Positions 8,033 through 17,471 are shown, numbered from the stretch's first letter. The stretch: 64,000 nt of DNA from Thiosocius sp963759055 (GCA_963759055.1 CAVWYD010000011.1:62001-126000), one strand, 5' to 3'. A program made the numbers and translations. Notes: a model not told the origin generated them from the letters alone.

Positions 8033-9331
8033 ATGAATCAGCCCGAAAATGCCCCCGTTCGCACAATCGATAAGGTCAATGCTTCATTGGGGAAGCGCTA
8101 TGCGAAGGAACGCCGTTTCCGGCGGATGGGCCTGGGCGCGGTCGTGTTGGGGTTGTTCTTCGTGCTGGTGCTGTTCATCGATATCACCAGCAAGGGCTAT
8201 ACCGCCTTCGTGCAGACACATATCGAGCTGGAGGTGTTTTTCGATCCTGCATTGATCGACCCGGATGGGACGCGTGATATGGACGTGATTGCACGGGCCG
8301 ACTTTCGCAGGATTGCGCGTGAGCCACTGCTTGCAAAGTTCCCGGAAGTGACCGGCCGAAGGGACAAGCGGGCCCTGTATTCGATACTGAGCACCGGTGC
8401 CCCGTATCAGCTGCTGGAGATGGTCCGGGCAGATCCAGATCTGATCGGCACTCTTCAGACGGTCGAGCTGATTGCCGACGATGATATTGATATGTTGGTC
8501 AAGGGCTATATCGACCGCAATGCGGCAGCCGAGGATCGTCGGGTGAACGACAGCACGATTGCCTGGATCGATCGTCTGGATTCAGACGGTTTGATCAGCC
8601 TGAATTTCAATACCGGGTTCTTTACCAACGGTGATTCGCGTGAACCCGAGCTGGCCGGCATCGGCGGCGCGGCCGCGGGTTCCTTCTACACGCTGCTGGT
8701 GACTCTCGCCTTGTCGTTTCCCATCGGCGTGGCGGCTGCCTTGTACCTCGAAGAATTCGCTCCCAAGAATCGTTGGACGGACCTGATCGAGGTGAATATC
8801 AACAACCTGGCGGCGGTCCCTTCGATCGTGTTTGGACTGCTGGGACTGGCGATGTTCATCAATCTGTTCGGTTTGCCGCGGTCGGCTCCGCTTGTCGGTG
8901 GTCTGGTGCTGACGCTGATGACCCTGCCAACAATCATTATCGCGGGGCGGGCGGCGCTTAAGTCGGTGCCGCCATCGATCCGCGAAGCTGCGCTGGGTGT
9001 GGGTGCGTCAAAGATGCAGACTGTGTTTCAGCACGTGGTTCCATTGGCGATGCCGGGCATGCTGACGGGGACCATCATCGGAATGGCGCAGGCACTGGGC
9101 GAGACCGCGCCCTTGCTGATGATCGGGATGGTTGCCTTTATCGTCGATATTCCCGATGGCCCCCTGGATCCATCGACCGTTTTGCCCGTACAGGTCTACC
9201 TGTGGGCCGACAGCCCGGAACGTGCATTCGTCGAACGTACTTCGGCCGCCATCATGGTGTTGCTGGCGTTTCTGATTGCAATGAATACCTTCGCAGTGGT
9301 CATGCGGCGTCGCTTTGAACGTCGTTGGTGA
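8033..9331 (+). CDS. pstA: Phosphate ABC transporter permease PstA (long form)
   Basis: PstA is the partner permease of PstC in the inner membrane. The 432-residue protein is also a long form. It has an N-terminal membrane helix (about 35-52), a large periplasmic insert, and then the permease domain from about residue 215 with the EAA loop PSIREAALGVGASKMQTVFQ. The gene starts 6 bases after pstC and ends 26 bases before the ATG of pstB, consistent with one transcript. Confidence 0.93.
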   Translation: MNQPENAPVRTIDKVNASLGKRYAKERRFRRMGLGAVVLGLFFVLVLFIDITSKGYTAFVQTHIELEVFFDPALIDPDGTRDMDVIARADFRRIAREPLLAKFPEVTGRRDKRALYSILSTGAPYQLLEMVRADPDLIGTLQTVELIADDDIDMLVKGYIDRNAAAEDRRVNDSTIAWIDRLDSDGLISLNFNTGFFTNGDSREPELAGIGGAAAGSFYTLLVTLALSFPIGVAAALYLEEFAPKNRWTDLIEVNINNLAAVPSIVFGLLGLAMFINLFGLPRSAPLVGGLVLTLMTLPTIIIAGRAALKSVPPSIREAALGVGASKMQTVFQHVVPLAMPGMLTGTIIGMAQALGETAPLLMIGMVAFIVDIPDGPLDPSTVLPVQVYLWADSPERAFVERTSAAIMVLLAFLIAMNTFAVVMRRRFERRW

Positions 9332-9357
9332 TTGCTGTGTCAGATGAGGAAACACAA

Positions 9358-10233
9358 ATGACAAACCCGCAAACTGTTGCAGCCGAAACCGAGTTGGCAG
9401 ATCGGGTGGTGCGCCCTCGTGGAGGTTCGCAGCCCCTCGAGGGTGGCTTCCAGACCGTGGGGGACGTCCGGGTTGCCGATCCGCGAATGAGCTGTACCGG
9501 CGTCGATGTTTACTACGCCGACAAGCATGCGATAAAGGACGTCAGTCTGGATGTGGGCAAAAACCAGGTGGTCGCGATGATCGGCCCCTCGGGCTGCGGC
9601 AAGTCGACCTTCCTGCGTTGCCTCAACCGCATGAACGACACGATTGATGCCTGCCGTGTCACCGGCGAGATCAAGCTGGACGATCAGGATATCTACGATC
9701 GCAAGCTCGATGTGGTCCCGTTGCGTGCCCAGGTCGGCATGGTGTTTCAGAAGCCAAACCCGTTTCCCAAGTCGATCTATGACAACGTCGCCTATGGGCC
9801 GCGCATCCACGGTCTCGTGGCGAGTCGAACCGAACTGGACGAGGTTGTGGAGATCAGCCTGACCAAGGCGGGTCTGTGGGACGAGGTCAAGGATCGGCTG
9901 GAACAGCCCGGCACAGGACTGTCCGGTGGTCAGCAGCAGCGCCTGTGCATAGCACGTACGATAGCGGTGGAACCGGAGGTGATCCTGATGGATGAGCCCT
10001 GTTCAGCCCTTGACCCTATTGCGACCGCGAAAGTGGAGGAACTGATCGACGAGCTGCGCGAGAACTACACGATCGCCATCGTGACCCACTCGATGCAGCA
10101 GGCTGCACGTGTCTCGCAACGCACAGCCTACTTCCATCTGGGTAACCTGGTCGAAGTGGGGGAAACCACACAGATTTTCACCAACCCGCGACACAAATTG
10201 ACCGAAGACTACATCACCGGCCGGTTTGGCTGA
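9358..10233 (+). CDS. pstB: Phosphate ABC transporter ATP-binding protein PstB
   Basis: PstB is the ATPase that powers PstCA. The 291-residue protein shows Walker A GPSGCGKST (about 76-84), the ABC signature LSGGQQQR, Walker B VILMDEP and a switch histidine in IVTHSMQQA. It is about 30 residues longer than E. coli PstB at the N-terminus. ATG 9358 is chosen because GAGGA lies nine bases upstream; an earlier TTG overlaps the end of pstA. No phoU or phoBR follows, which departs from the usual pstSCAB-phoU order. Confidence 0.95.
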   Translation: MTNPQTVAAETELADRVVRPRGGSQPLEGGFQTVGDVRVADPRMSCTGVDVYYADKHAIKDVSLDVGKNQVVAMIGPSGCGKSTFLRCLNRMNDTIDACRVTGEIKLDDQDIYDRKLDVVPLRAQVGMVFQKPNPFPKSIYDNVAYGPRIHGLVASRTELDEVVEISLTKAGLWDEVKDRLEQPGTGLSGGQQQRLCIARTIAVEPEVILMDEPCSALDPIATAKVEELIDELRENYTIAIVTHSMQQAARVSQRTAYFHLGNLVEVGETTQIFTNPRHKLTEDYITGRFG

Positions 10234-10239
10234 GCCGGT

Positions 10240-10558
10240 TCACATCTGCAGCAGGCTGCGGAAATAGTTCCCCCAGACGATCAGCAGGCCAGCGCCTGCC
10301 AAAAGGTCCAGCCACATCCGCTGACGTCGAACCGTCTGCGACTCGGGTGGCTGCTCGATCATGAACACCCGGTTCATCAGGGCATCGAGCATGAGGACGA
10401 AGAAGAAAAGCACCACCAGTGCCGGAATGATGTAGCCGGTCAAAACGCCGACCCCGGTCGGTTCCATGTCGGCGAAGAGCACCATGGGCAGGCTCAGGAA
10501 GGACAGGGCCGAGCAGGGTCATTCGCATGCCACCGATTTCTTTCAGATTCAGGTTCAT
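10240..10558 (-). CDS. Small inner-membrane protein, frame-broken near the N-terminus
   Basis: The first frame starts at ATG 10558 (MNLNLKEIGGMRMTLLGP). The second carries LSFLSLPMVLFADMEPTG and then two strongly hydrophobic segments to the stop at 10240. Joining them by restoring one base at about 10508-10520 gives a protein of roughly 106 residues with two or three membrane helices. I recognise no family. It is convergent with pstB, six bases away. The conserved-looking join suggests a one-base error or a recent mutation. Confidence 0.55.
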
Positions 10559-10638
10559 GGTTACTTCGCCGGGTTCTTGGATTGAATGTACCGCAGCTGC
10601 TAGGCTGCTTCGCGAACTTGCGGAGTCCACATTCTACA

Positions 10639-10944
10639 ATGCCTGAGCTGCCCGACGAGCTGCTGAATCAGTTGCTTGAGCTGATCGACCGGTTGCGCGA
10701 TGAAACCAAGGACTTTATCGGGGAGGCGGGAGACCAGCAGCTCTGGTACAACCGCGGCTATGCAAACGGTATGGTGCTGGCCCTGAGGCGACTCGGGCAG
10801 ACTGAGCGGGTAGGCCAACGCGAGCCGGATAATATCGACGAGCTGTCCGCTCAGCTGGCGATGCCCTGGGGCAAGGCCTACCGCCATGGTGAGACGGTGG
10901 GCAGCACGGAAACCCTAGAAATCATAGGAAACCAGTCAACATGA
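10639..10944 (+). CDS. Conserved small hypothetical protein upstream of xthA
   Basis: This 101-residue acidic protein starts MPELPDELLNQLLELIDRL and has no signal peptide or membrane segment. It looks helical and soluble. Its stop overlaps the xthA start by four bases (ATGA at 10941-10944), so the two are probably translationally coupled. I cannot assign a function. The ATG is chosen over an upstream TTG because the conserved-looking helical region starts there. Confidence 0.65.
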   Translation: MPELPDELLNQLLELIDRLRDETKDFIGEAGDQQLWYNRGYANGMVLALRRLGQTERVGQREPDNIDELSAQLAMPWGKAYRHGETVGSTETLEIIGNQST

Positions 10945-11753
10945 CACGAGTCGTCTCCTTCAACGTCAACGGCGTGCGCGCCCGTCCACATCAGCTCGAG
11001 GCCCTGAAGCAGGCGTACGATCCGGATATCATCGGTCTGCAGGAGACCAAGGTGCAGGATCCTGATTTCCCGCGCCAGATGATCGAGGACCTGGGTTATC
11101 ACGTGGCCTTTTACGGTCAGAAGGGTCACTACGGCGTGGCTCTGCTGTCCAAAGAGGCGCCGGTTTCGGTCGACTACGGGTTGCCGAACGACGATGCGGA
11201 GGCGCAGCGGCGCCTGATTTCGGGTACCTATCAGCTGGGTGGGCAGCAGCTGACCATTCTCAACGGCTACTTTCCTCAGGGTGAAAGTCGTGCGCATCCG
11301 ACCAAGTTTCCACATAAGCAACGTTTCTACGCAGAGCTGAATGAACTGCTCGCCAGTCGCTATTCGGCGCAACAGAACCTGATGCTCATCGGTGACATGA
11401 ACGTGGCGCCGCTGGACGTGGACATCGGTATCGGTCCCGACAATGCCAAGCGCTGGCTGCGCGATGGTAAGTGCAGTTTTCTGCCGGAGGAGCGTGAGTG
11501 GTTGGCAAGCCTGCTTGGTTGGGGTTTGTGCGACACCTTCCGGCTGCGCCACCCGGAGGTCGATGATCGTTTCAGCTGGTTTGATTACCGTAGTCGTGGA
11601 TTCGAGCGTGAGCCGCGTCGCGGGCTGCGCATCGATCTGATGCTGGCCACCGCAGGCCTGCAGTCGCGCGTGACCGATGCCGGTATCGCCTACGATATCC
11701 GTGCGATGGAAAAGCCGTCAGATCATTGCCCGATCTGGGTCGATTTCAATTGA
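10941..11753 (+). CDS. xthA: Exodeoxyribonuclease III
   Basis: ExoIII is a metal-dependent AP endonuclease and 3'-5' exonuclease of base-excision repair. The 270-residue protein matches the family length and shows its motifs in order: FNVNGVRAR, LQETKVQD (metal-binding Glu), NGYFPQGE, GDMNVAPLDVD (catalytic Asp and Asn) and the C-terminal SDHCPIWVDF (catalytic Asp-His). It is the second gene of a two-gene unit, overlapping the small gene upstream by four bases. Confidence 0.95.
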   Translation: MTRVVSFNVNGVRARPHQLEALKQAYDPDIIGLQETKVQDPDFPRQMIEDLGYHVAFYGQKGHYGVALLSKEAPVSVDYGLPNDDAEAQRRLISGTYQLGGQQLTILNGYFPQGESRAHPTKFPHKQRFYAELNELLASRYSAQQNLMLIGDMNVAPLDVDIGIGPDNAKRWLRDGKCSFLPEEREWLASLLGWGLCDTFRLRHPEVDDRFSWFDYRSRGFEREPRRGLRIDLMLATAGLQSRVTDAGIAYDIRAMEKPSDHCPIWVDFN

Positions 11754-11772
11754 TCGTGATGGACTGGATTTA

Positions 11773-11980
11773 TCACCACGAAGGGCACCAAGAACACCAG
11801 GGAAATAGCTCAAGATGCCCTTGGTTTGAGTTTCGGATGACGTCCCGGCTATGCAAAAGAGCCTCCAAGAGGTTCCACCGCCAAGGCCGCAAAGAGCGCG
11901 AAGTTTCACGGGTCAGACTAACCTGAACCTGTATCGCCCGGATTCAGTCCTCTTCCTGTCCTTTGTGCCCTTCGTGGTGA
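11773..11980. repeat. Terminal-inverted-repeat element, copy 1
   Basis: A perfect 16-bp inverted repeat, TCACCACGAAGGGCAC at 11773-11788 and its complement at 11965-11980, encloses about 176 bases. Inside is a related motif, GCCAAGGCCGCAAAGAGCG, near 11880. The arm belongs to the widespread intergenic CCACGAAGGGCACAAAG repeat type. No gene is seen in 11754-12009. A second copy lies on the other side of mtaB. Confidence 0.75.
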
Positions 11981-12009
11981 AAAACTATCCCGGCGGTTCA
12001 TTCGGGCGA

Positions 12010-13302
12010 TCAGATCAGTTCGGCCAGCAGCCTTTCGCCGTCTTCAGACAGGCCCAGCGTGCGAATCCGCGTGATCTTGTTTTCCAGGTCCGTGGCGTCC
12101 GTATCATGGACCTCGACACGCAGATAATTCGGGATATAGCCCAACCACGCTTTGTGTGAATCCGTAATGGTGTCGCCTTCGCCTTCGATCAGCACCTCGA
12201 ATTCGTTTCCGACTGATCGTTCAAGCACCTTCCTTCGACTTCGCGAGGCAAGCTCGTGCAACTGCCGGCTGCGCGTGCGCTTGATGTCGCGCGAAAGCTG
12301 ATTCGGCATTCCCGCCGCTTTGGTCCCGGCGCGTGGTGAATAGGCAAAGATGTGTATGTGTCCGAAATCCATCTCTGACGCGAAGGCGAGTGTTTGTTGC
12401 CATTCCTCGTCGGTCTCACCGGGAAAGCCCACGATGATGTCCGTGGTGATATTGAAACCGGGGACGGCCTGGCGGGCCTGTGCGACCAGGGTACGGAACT
12501 CATCGGTGCGGCAGCGGCGTGACATGCGTCGCAGGACGCTGTCGGCGCCACTCTGGATCGGCAGGTGCAGGTGCGGCATCAGGCGCGGGTTGTCGAACAG
12601 CCGCCAGAAACCCTCCGGCAGTTCCCAGGGTTCGAGCGAGCCGAGCCGAATGCGCGGGATGTCTGTCTCGGTCAGTACGGCGCTGACAAGGGCCTGCAGG
12701 TCACTGCCGATATCGCTGCCGTAGCCGCCAAGATGCACGCCCGCAAGCACCACTTCCTGAATGCCGCCGGCATGGATGCGCCTGACCTCTTCGAGCACCT
12801 CCGCGACGGTCCGGCTGCGTTCATCGCCGCGCGCCTTGGTCACGATGCAGAACGCGCAGCGGTAGCGGCAGCCGTCCTGCACCTTGACGAATGCGCGGTG
12901 CCGGCTGCGGGCGAGCAGGGCGTTTTCGCCCGGTTCGGTGGCGGCCTCCGGCATGACCGGCAGATCCAGGCGCTCGGCGGCGATACTGATCAGGCGGTCC
13001 TTGTCAGGGTTGGGCACCACCAGGTCGACGCCGAGCTCGGCGGCCGCGTCGTCGGGCGAGAGCGATGCGTAGCAGCCGCTGACCACCAGCTTGGCCTGCG
13101 GGTTGCCGCGGTGCGCGCGCCGGATCAGCTGGCGTGACTTGCGCACCGATTCGCCGGTGACCGCGCAGGTGTTGATGACCACCAGGTCGGCCTGCTCGGC
13201 ACTGCTGGCCAGGCTGAAGCCTCGTTCACGGCAGTCACGTGACCAGCTCTCCAGTTCGGCCTCGTTCAATCGGCAGCCCAGGGCCTGCAGGAAAACGCGC
13301 AT
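12010..13302 (-). CDS. mtaB: tRNA methylthiotransferase MtaB
   Basis: MtaB converts t6A at position 37 of ANN-decoding tRNAs to ms2t6A by radical SAM chemistry. The 430-residue protein has an N-terminal UPF0004 domain with conserved cysteines (ALGCRLNEAE, NTCAVT, VSGCYA), the radical SAM motif CRYRCAFC at about residues 144-151, and a C-terminal TRAM-like segment. The wording LGCRLNEAE and the CxxxCxxC spacing fit MtaB better than MiaB or RimO. It is monocistronic, framed by two copies of the same repeat element. Confidence 0.88.
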   Translation of the reverse strand: MRVFLQALGCRLNEAELESWSRDCRERGFSLASSAEQADLVVINTCAVTGESVRKSRQLIRRAHRGNPQAKLVVSGCYASLSPDDAAAELGVDLVVPNPDKDRLISIAAERLDLPVMPEAATEPGENALLARSRHRAFVKVQDGCRYRCAFCIVTKARGDERSRTVAEVLEEVRRIHAGGIQEVVLAGVHLGGYGSDIGSDLQALVSAVLTETDIPRIRLGSLEPWELPEGFWRLFDNPRLMPHLHLPIQSGADSVLRRMSRRCRTDEFRTLVAQARQAVPGFNITTDIIVGFPGETDEEWQQTLAFASEMDFGHIHIFAYSPRAGTKAAGMPNQLSRDIKRTRSRQLHELASRSRRKVLERSVGNEFEVLIEGEGDTITDSHKAWLGYIPNYLRVEVHDTDATDLENKITRIRTLGLSEDGERLLAELI

Positions 13303-13338
13303 CTGTAGTTTCCGTTCAATCGGGGGCCGGAGAGTTTA

Positions 13339-13485
13339 ACCACGAAGGGCACAAAGGGCACGAAGACAAAGGTCAGGCGTTTCTTGCCGGCGTCCAGAAT
13401 TCCGGTGCCAGTGTCACGTGAAGGACGGGGTCCAGATGGGCGCCGGATACCTGTGTCCCTTGGTGTTCTTTGTGTCCTTCGTGGT
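13339..13485. repeat. Terminal-inverted-repeat element, copy 2
   Basis: An 18-bp arm, ACCACGAAGGGCACAAAG at 13339-13356, matches the complement of 13468-13485 at 17 of 18 positions and encloses about 111 bases. It is the same element type as the copy at 11773-11980 but with a different, shorter interior. It fills the gap between mtaB and rmuC. Confidence 0.75.
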
Positions 13486-13571
13486 TCGCCTGGTCCGAAA
13501 ACGGTGATATACAAGCGCAGAAAGCGCACGAAGGTATATGCTTAAGCCCATGGAAAATCTGGACAAATCTC

Positions 13572-15185
13572 ATGGCGCCGCTGCGTGCGCACCTCGACCT
13601 GCTGATGTTTGGCGGCCTTGTGGTCGGTCTGGCCATGCTGTTCTGGGCGCTGGTCCTGGCACTGGGCCTGCGCCGGCAACTACGGGTTGGGCTTGGCGAC
13701 CAGCGCGCCGTATTGCGCGAGGTGCGCGAGGACATCGCCGATGATGTGGCGCAGAGTCGCCAGCAGCTGCAGGAGTCTCTCAGCGGTGGTCTGATGCGCT
13801 TGCAGGATGTGCTCGACCAGCGCATCAATGGTCTGCAGCGCCAGATGCTGCAGGATTCCGCGGCACTCAAGACCGAACTGATCGACCGTTTCGAGGGGCA
13901 GCGCAAGGCCATCGGAGACAGCCTGGCGGACGGGCGTCTGGCCCAGCAGCGTGAGTCCTCGCAGCTGCGCGAATCGCTCGAGGCGGCCCTGAATCGTCAC
14001 CGTGAGGTCTCTGAACAGCATCAGCGTGAGGCGCTCAAGGGGCAGCAGGAGGCCCTGACCAGCGGCATGGCGGCCATGGCCAGGCAGGTCAGCGAGGCGT
14101 TCAGAAACTCATCCGACGAGTTGGGCAAGCGTGTCGAGGGGCTTACCCGGACGACCGACAACCGTCTTCAGGAGATCAGTGGTCAGGTGGAAAAACGCCT
14201 GGCGGAGGGGTTTGAAAAGACGACCGAGACATTCACCCGCGTACTGGAGCACCTGACCCGTATCGACGAGGCGCAGAAGCGCATCACCGAGCTGTCGACC
14301 AATGTGGTCAGCCTGCAGGAGGTCCTAACCGACAAACGCTCACGCGGGGCCTTTGGCGAGGTTCAGCTGGCGGGCCTGATCCGGAATGTGATGCCCGAGG
14401 GCAGCTTTTCACTGCAGCACACGCTGAGCAACGGTACCCGTGTCGACTGTCTGCTCACCCTTCCGGATCCGACCGGGGATGTGCCGATCGATGCCAAGTT
14501 CCCGCTCGAGAGTTTCCAGCGCATGATGGACAACGAGCTGGCCGAGACCGATCGGGCGCGGGCGGCGCGCCAGTTCAGGCAGGACATTCGAAAACATATC
14601 AGGGACATATCAGAGAAGTACCTGATCGCGGGCGAGACCGCCGACGGCGCCGTGATGTTTCTGCCGGCGGAGGCGATATTCGCCGAGATCCATGCCCATT
14701 ACCCGGATCTCGTCGAAGAGGCACAGCGCGCCCGGGTGTGGATGGTGTCCCCGACCACCCTGATGGCGGTCCTGACCACGGCGCGCGCCGTGCTCAAGGA
14801 CGAGGCGACGCGCAAACAGGTCCATATCATCCAGGATCATCTGCGCAAGCTGTCTGAAGACTTCGGGCGATTTCAGCACCGGATGGACAAACTGGCCTCG
14901 CATATCCGTCAGGCACATGATGACGTCAAGCAGGTCAACACATCGGCGAAGAAGATCAGCTCGCGCTTTCAGGACATCGACCAGGTGCAGCTGCCGGAGC
15001 CCGAACCCGAAACCGAGGAGGATGCTGACGGGTACGAGGTTCGAGCGCACGAGGAGCGAGTAACGCTAATTTCCTCGGCCCTCGGCCCTCGGACCTCAGC
15101 CCCGGTCTATTTACAGCTCTCGGCGATCATTTTCTCCATTTCTTTGCGCCGCTCCTCGCGCTGTGCCTCGTCCCAGCGCTTGTAA
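13572..15185 (+). CDS. rmuC: DNA recombination protein RmuC
   Basis: RmuC limits inversions at short repeats in E. coli and has a nuclease-like domain. The protein starts with a membrane anchor (about 8-30), continues with a long coiled coil (about 35-270), and then the conserved RmuC domain (LQEVLTDKRSRGAFGE, GDVPIDAKFPLESFQ) up to about residue 480. ATG 13572 places the anchor at the N-terminus as in homologues. The last 50 or so codons, after the acidic stretch EPEPETEEDADG, are unlike the family. They read through a GAGG/CCTC hairpin repeat and into the antisense of the DUF4124 gene, so the original stop has probably been displaced. Confidence 0.9.
   Translation: MAPLRAHLDLLMFGGLVVGLAMLFWALVLALGLRRQLRVGLGDQRAVLREVREDIADDVAQSRQQLQESLSGGLMRLQDVLDQRINGLQRQMLQDSAALKTELIDRFEGQRKAIGDSLADGRLAQQRESSQLRESLEAALNRHREVSEQHQREALKGQQEALTSGMAAMARQVSEAFRNSSDELGKRVEGLTRTTDNRLQEISGQVEKRLAEGFEKTTETFTRVLEHLTRIDEAQKRITELSTNVVSLQEVLTDKRSRGAFGEVQLAGLIRNVMPEGSFSLQHTLSNGTRVDCLLTLPDPTGDVPIDAKFPLESFQRMMDNELAETDRARAARQFRQDIRKHIRDISEKYLIAGETADGAVMFLPAEAIFAEIHAHYPDLVEEAQRARVWMVSPTTLMAVLTTARAVLKDEATRKQVHIIQDHLRKLSEDFGRFQHRMDKLASHIRQAHDDVKQVNTSAKKISSRFQDIDQVQLPEPEPETEEDADGYEVRAHEERVTLISSALGPRTSAPVYLQLSAIIFSISLRRSSRCASSQRL
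15037..15106. repeat. GAGG/CCTC hairpin repeat, copy 1
   Basis: A left arm rich in GAGGTTCGAG is followed by a right arm of CCTCGGCCCTCGGCCCTCGG type, so the strand can fold on itself. Similar elements occur at 19041-19150 and 21766-21935. Here it extends the rmuC reading frame. Confidence 0.6.
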
Positions 15186-15562
15186 CTGCCGTCGCTCTGG
15201 CGGTAAAGCCGGTTGGGTGGGCCGGTCAGCTCCTGTAGGTTCTTGCGAGCCTCCTCGCAGCGCTGCTTTTTCTGTTCCGTCGCCTGTTCGGTCTTTGCGG
15301 CCTCTTTTTTCGCCAGGTCCTTGTCTTCGAAAAAGTCCGCAGACTTCTGGATCTGCTCCTGCAGGCGCTGTTGCGCGACCTCGGGAGATTCCGCCGGCGG
15401 GGGCGGTGGCTTGACGGTCTGAACCGGGGTGCCGTCATCGGGGGCGAATTGGGAATAGACCGCCTGACCATTTTCGTCGTACCACAGATGGTAGCCCTTG
15501 GCCGCGTGGGCCGGGAGCACGATGGTGAGCCCGACGAGGAGCGGGATCAGATACTTGGGCAT
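15107..15562 (-). CDS. DUF4124 domain-containing secreted protein
   Basis: This 151-residue protein has a cleavable signal peptide (MPKYLIPLLVGLTIVLPAHA) followed by the DUF4124 segment (GYHLWYDENGQAVYSQFAPDDG). Next come a proline spacer (KPPPPPAE) and a Lys/Glu-rich coiled-coil region to the C-terminus, with a single Cys pair (QRCEEA, AESCK). DUF4124 proteins are periplasmic or envelope proteins of unknown role common in gammaproteobacteria. The 3' end overlaps the displaced rmuC tail on the other strand by about 80 bases. Confidence 0.85.
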   Translation of the reverse strand: MPKYLIPLLVGLTIVLPAHAAKGYHLWYDENGQAVYSQFAPDDGTPVQTVKPPPPPAESPEVAQQRLQEQIQKSADFFEDKDLAKKEAAKTEQATEQKKQRCEEARKNLQELTGPPNRLYRQSDGSYKRWDEAQREERRKEMEKMIAESCK

Positions 15563-15601
15563 GGCGAGTCCTTCGTCAATGGATTTTCAATGGGTCCACT
15601 A

Positions 15602-15705
15602 TTGACCTCTAAGGTCAACATTAGTAGTTTGTCCGATTCCAATAAGCTTAGTACTCTGTCAAGTTTACGCCTTGAATGAGTTCAAGCTTTTCGCAACTGT
15701 GCGAA
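15602..15705 (+). promoter_or_regulatory. Three inverted repeats upstream of ilvI (operator/attenuator candidates)
   Basis: Three perfect short inverted repeats lie in the 160-base gap before ilvI. They are TTGACCT-CTA-AGGTCAA (15602-15618), CTTGAA-TGAG-TTCAAG followed by CTTTT (15671-15690), and TTCGCA-ACTG-TGCGAA (15690-15705). The second resembles a weak intrinsic terminator and could act as an attenuator; the first looks like a repressor site. No leader peptide rich in Ile, Val or Leu codons was found. Confidence 0.4.
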
Positions 15706-15736
15706 CAGAATATTCCAGGTTTTGGAGGTCATCAAG

Positions 15737-17471
15737 GTGGAACTGAGTGGTGCCGAAATCGTCGTTCAGGCACTGAAAGACGAGGGCGTGGAGTATGTTT
15801 GGGGCTACCCGGGCGGCGCCGTGCTGCATATCTATGACGCGTTCTTCAAGCAGGAAGAGGTGCGTCACATCCTGGTACGCCACGAACAGGCTGCCGCCCA
15901 TGCCGCAGATGGCTATGCCCGGGCGACCGGCAAGGTCGGTGTCGTTCTGGTTACCTCCGGTCCGGGTGCCACCAATGCGGTGACAGGTATCGCTACGGCT
16001 CATATGGATTCCATCCCGATGGTGATCCTGACGGGGCAGGTGCCAACCCCGGTGATCGGTTCCGATGCCTTCCAGGAAGTCGACACGGTGGGCATCACCC
16101 GCCCGTGCGTCAAGCACAACTTCCTGGTGAAGCGGGTCGAGGATCTCGCCGACACGATCAAAAAGGCCTTTTATATCGCCTCCTCAGGGCGGCCTGGGCC
16201 TGTGGTCGTGGACATCCCCAAGGACACCACCGATCCCAATGTGCGGATCCCCTACCACTACCCGGAAAAGATCGAGATGCGCTCGTACAATCCGGTCGAG
16301 AAGGGGCACCTGGGGCAGATCCGCAAGGCCGTGGACATGATGCTGGCCGCCGAGCGCCCGGTCATCTACACCGGCGGCGGCGTGGTGCTCGGTGAGGCGT
16401 CCGAGCAATTGACCGAACTCGTGCGAACCACCGGCTTTCCCATAACCAATACGCTGATGGGGCTCGGTGCCTACCCGGCGAAGTGATCCGCAGTTTATCG
16501 GCATGCTCGGCATGCACGGCACCTACGAGGCCAACATGGCGATGCACGAGACCGACGTGCTGATCGCCATCGGCGCGCGTTTTGACGATCGGGTCACAGG
16601 CAAGATCGCGTTGTTCTGTCCCAACGCGCGCATCATTCATATCGACGTCGACCCGGCCTCGATCTCGAAGACCGTGCGGGTCGATGTGCCGATCGTCGGC
16701 CAGGTTCGCAGCGTGCTGCACGACATGTTGCGGGTCCTCAAGGAGCATCCGCAAAAGCCTGATACGGGCAAGCTCAAGACCTGGTGGGATCGCATCGATG
16801 ACTGGCGAAAGCGCGATTGCCTGCGCTATGAGCAGGGTGCTGACACGATCAAGCCGCAGTATGCGGTCGAGGCGATGTACAAGGTTACCAAGGACAGCGA
16901 TTTCTATCTGACCTCGGACGTCGGCCAGCACCAGATGTTCGCCGCCCAGTTCTATCCCTTCGAGAAACCGCGTCGCTGGATCAACTCAGGTGGCCTGGGA
17001 ACCATGGGCTTCGGTCTGCCGGCCGCGATGGGCGTGCAGCAGGCATTCCCGGATGCGACGGTCGCCTGCGTGACCGGCGAGGCGAGCATCCAGATGTGTA
17101 TCCAGGAACTGGCCACCTGCAAGCAATACAATCTGCCGGTCAAGGTGGTGCTGCTCAACAACGGTTACATGGGAATGGTCCGGCAGTGGCAGGAATTCTT
17201 TTATGACGGCCGTTATTCGCATTCGTACGTCGATGCGCTGCCCGACTTCAAGATGCTGGCGGAGAGCTTCGGCCATGTCGGAATGAAAATCGAAAATCCG
17301 GCCGATCTCGAGGACGCCTACCGTGAGGCGTTCGCGATGAGGGACCGCATGGTGTTCATGGATATCATCGTCGATCCGTCGGAGAACGTGTACCCGATGA
17401 TCGAGGCCGGCAAGGGGCATCACCAGATGCATCTGTCTCCCCATCTCTCTTCGGACAGGGAGCTTGCCTGA
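15737..17471 (+). CDS. ilvI: Acetolactate synthase large subunit (frame broken at ~16481)
   Basis: This TPP-dependent enzyme condenses pyruvate with pyruvate or 2-oxobutyrate, the first common step of valine, leucine and isoleucine synthesis. GTG 15737 (VELSGAEIVVQAL) is chosen because GGAGG at 15724-15728 gives an 8-base spacer. The TPP-activating Glu is in VRHEQAAAHAADGYA. The frame breaks after LGAYPA: an extra A at 16481/16482 creates AAG TGA instead of AGT GAT. The next frame continues seamlessly with SDPQFIGMLGMHG to the stop at 17471. Corrected length is about 577 residues, normal for the family. The stop overlaps the ilvH start. Confidence 0.93.

Noticed and set aside
15040..15185. 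The last 50 codons of rmuC as genuine protein
   Set aside because: They are encoded by a repeat and by the antisense of the DUF4124 gene, unlike any RmuC C-terminus; probably a displaced stop.
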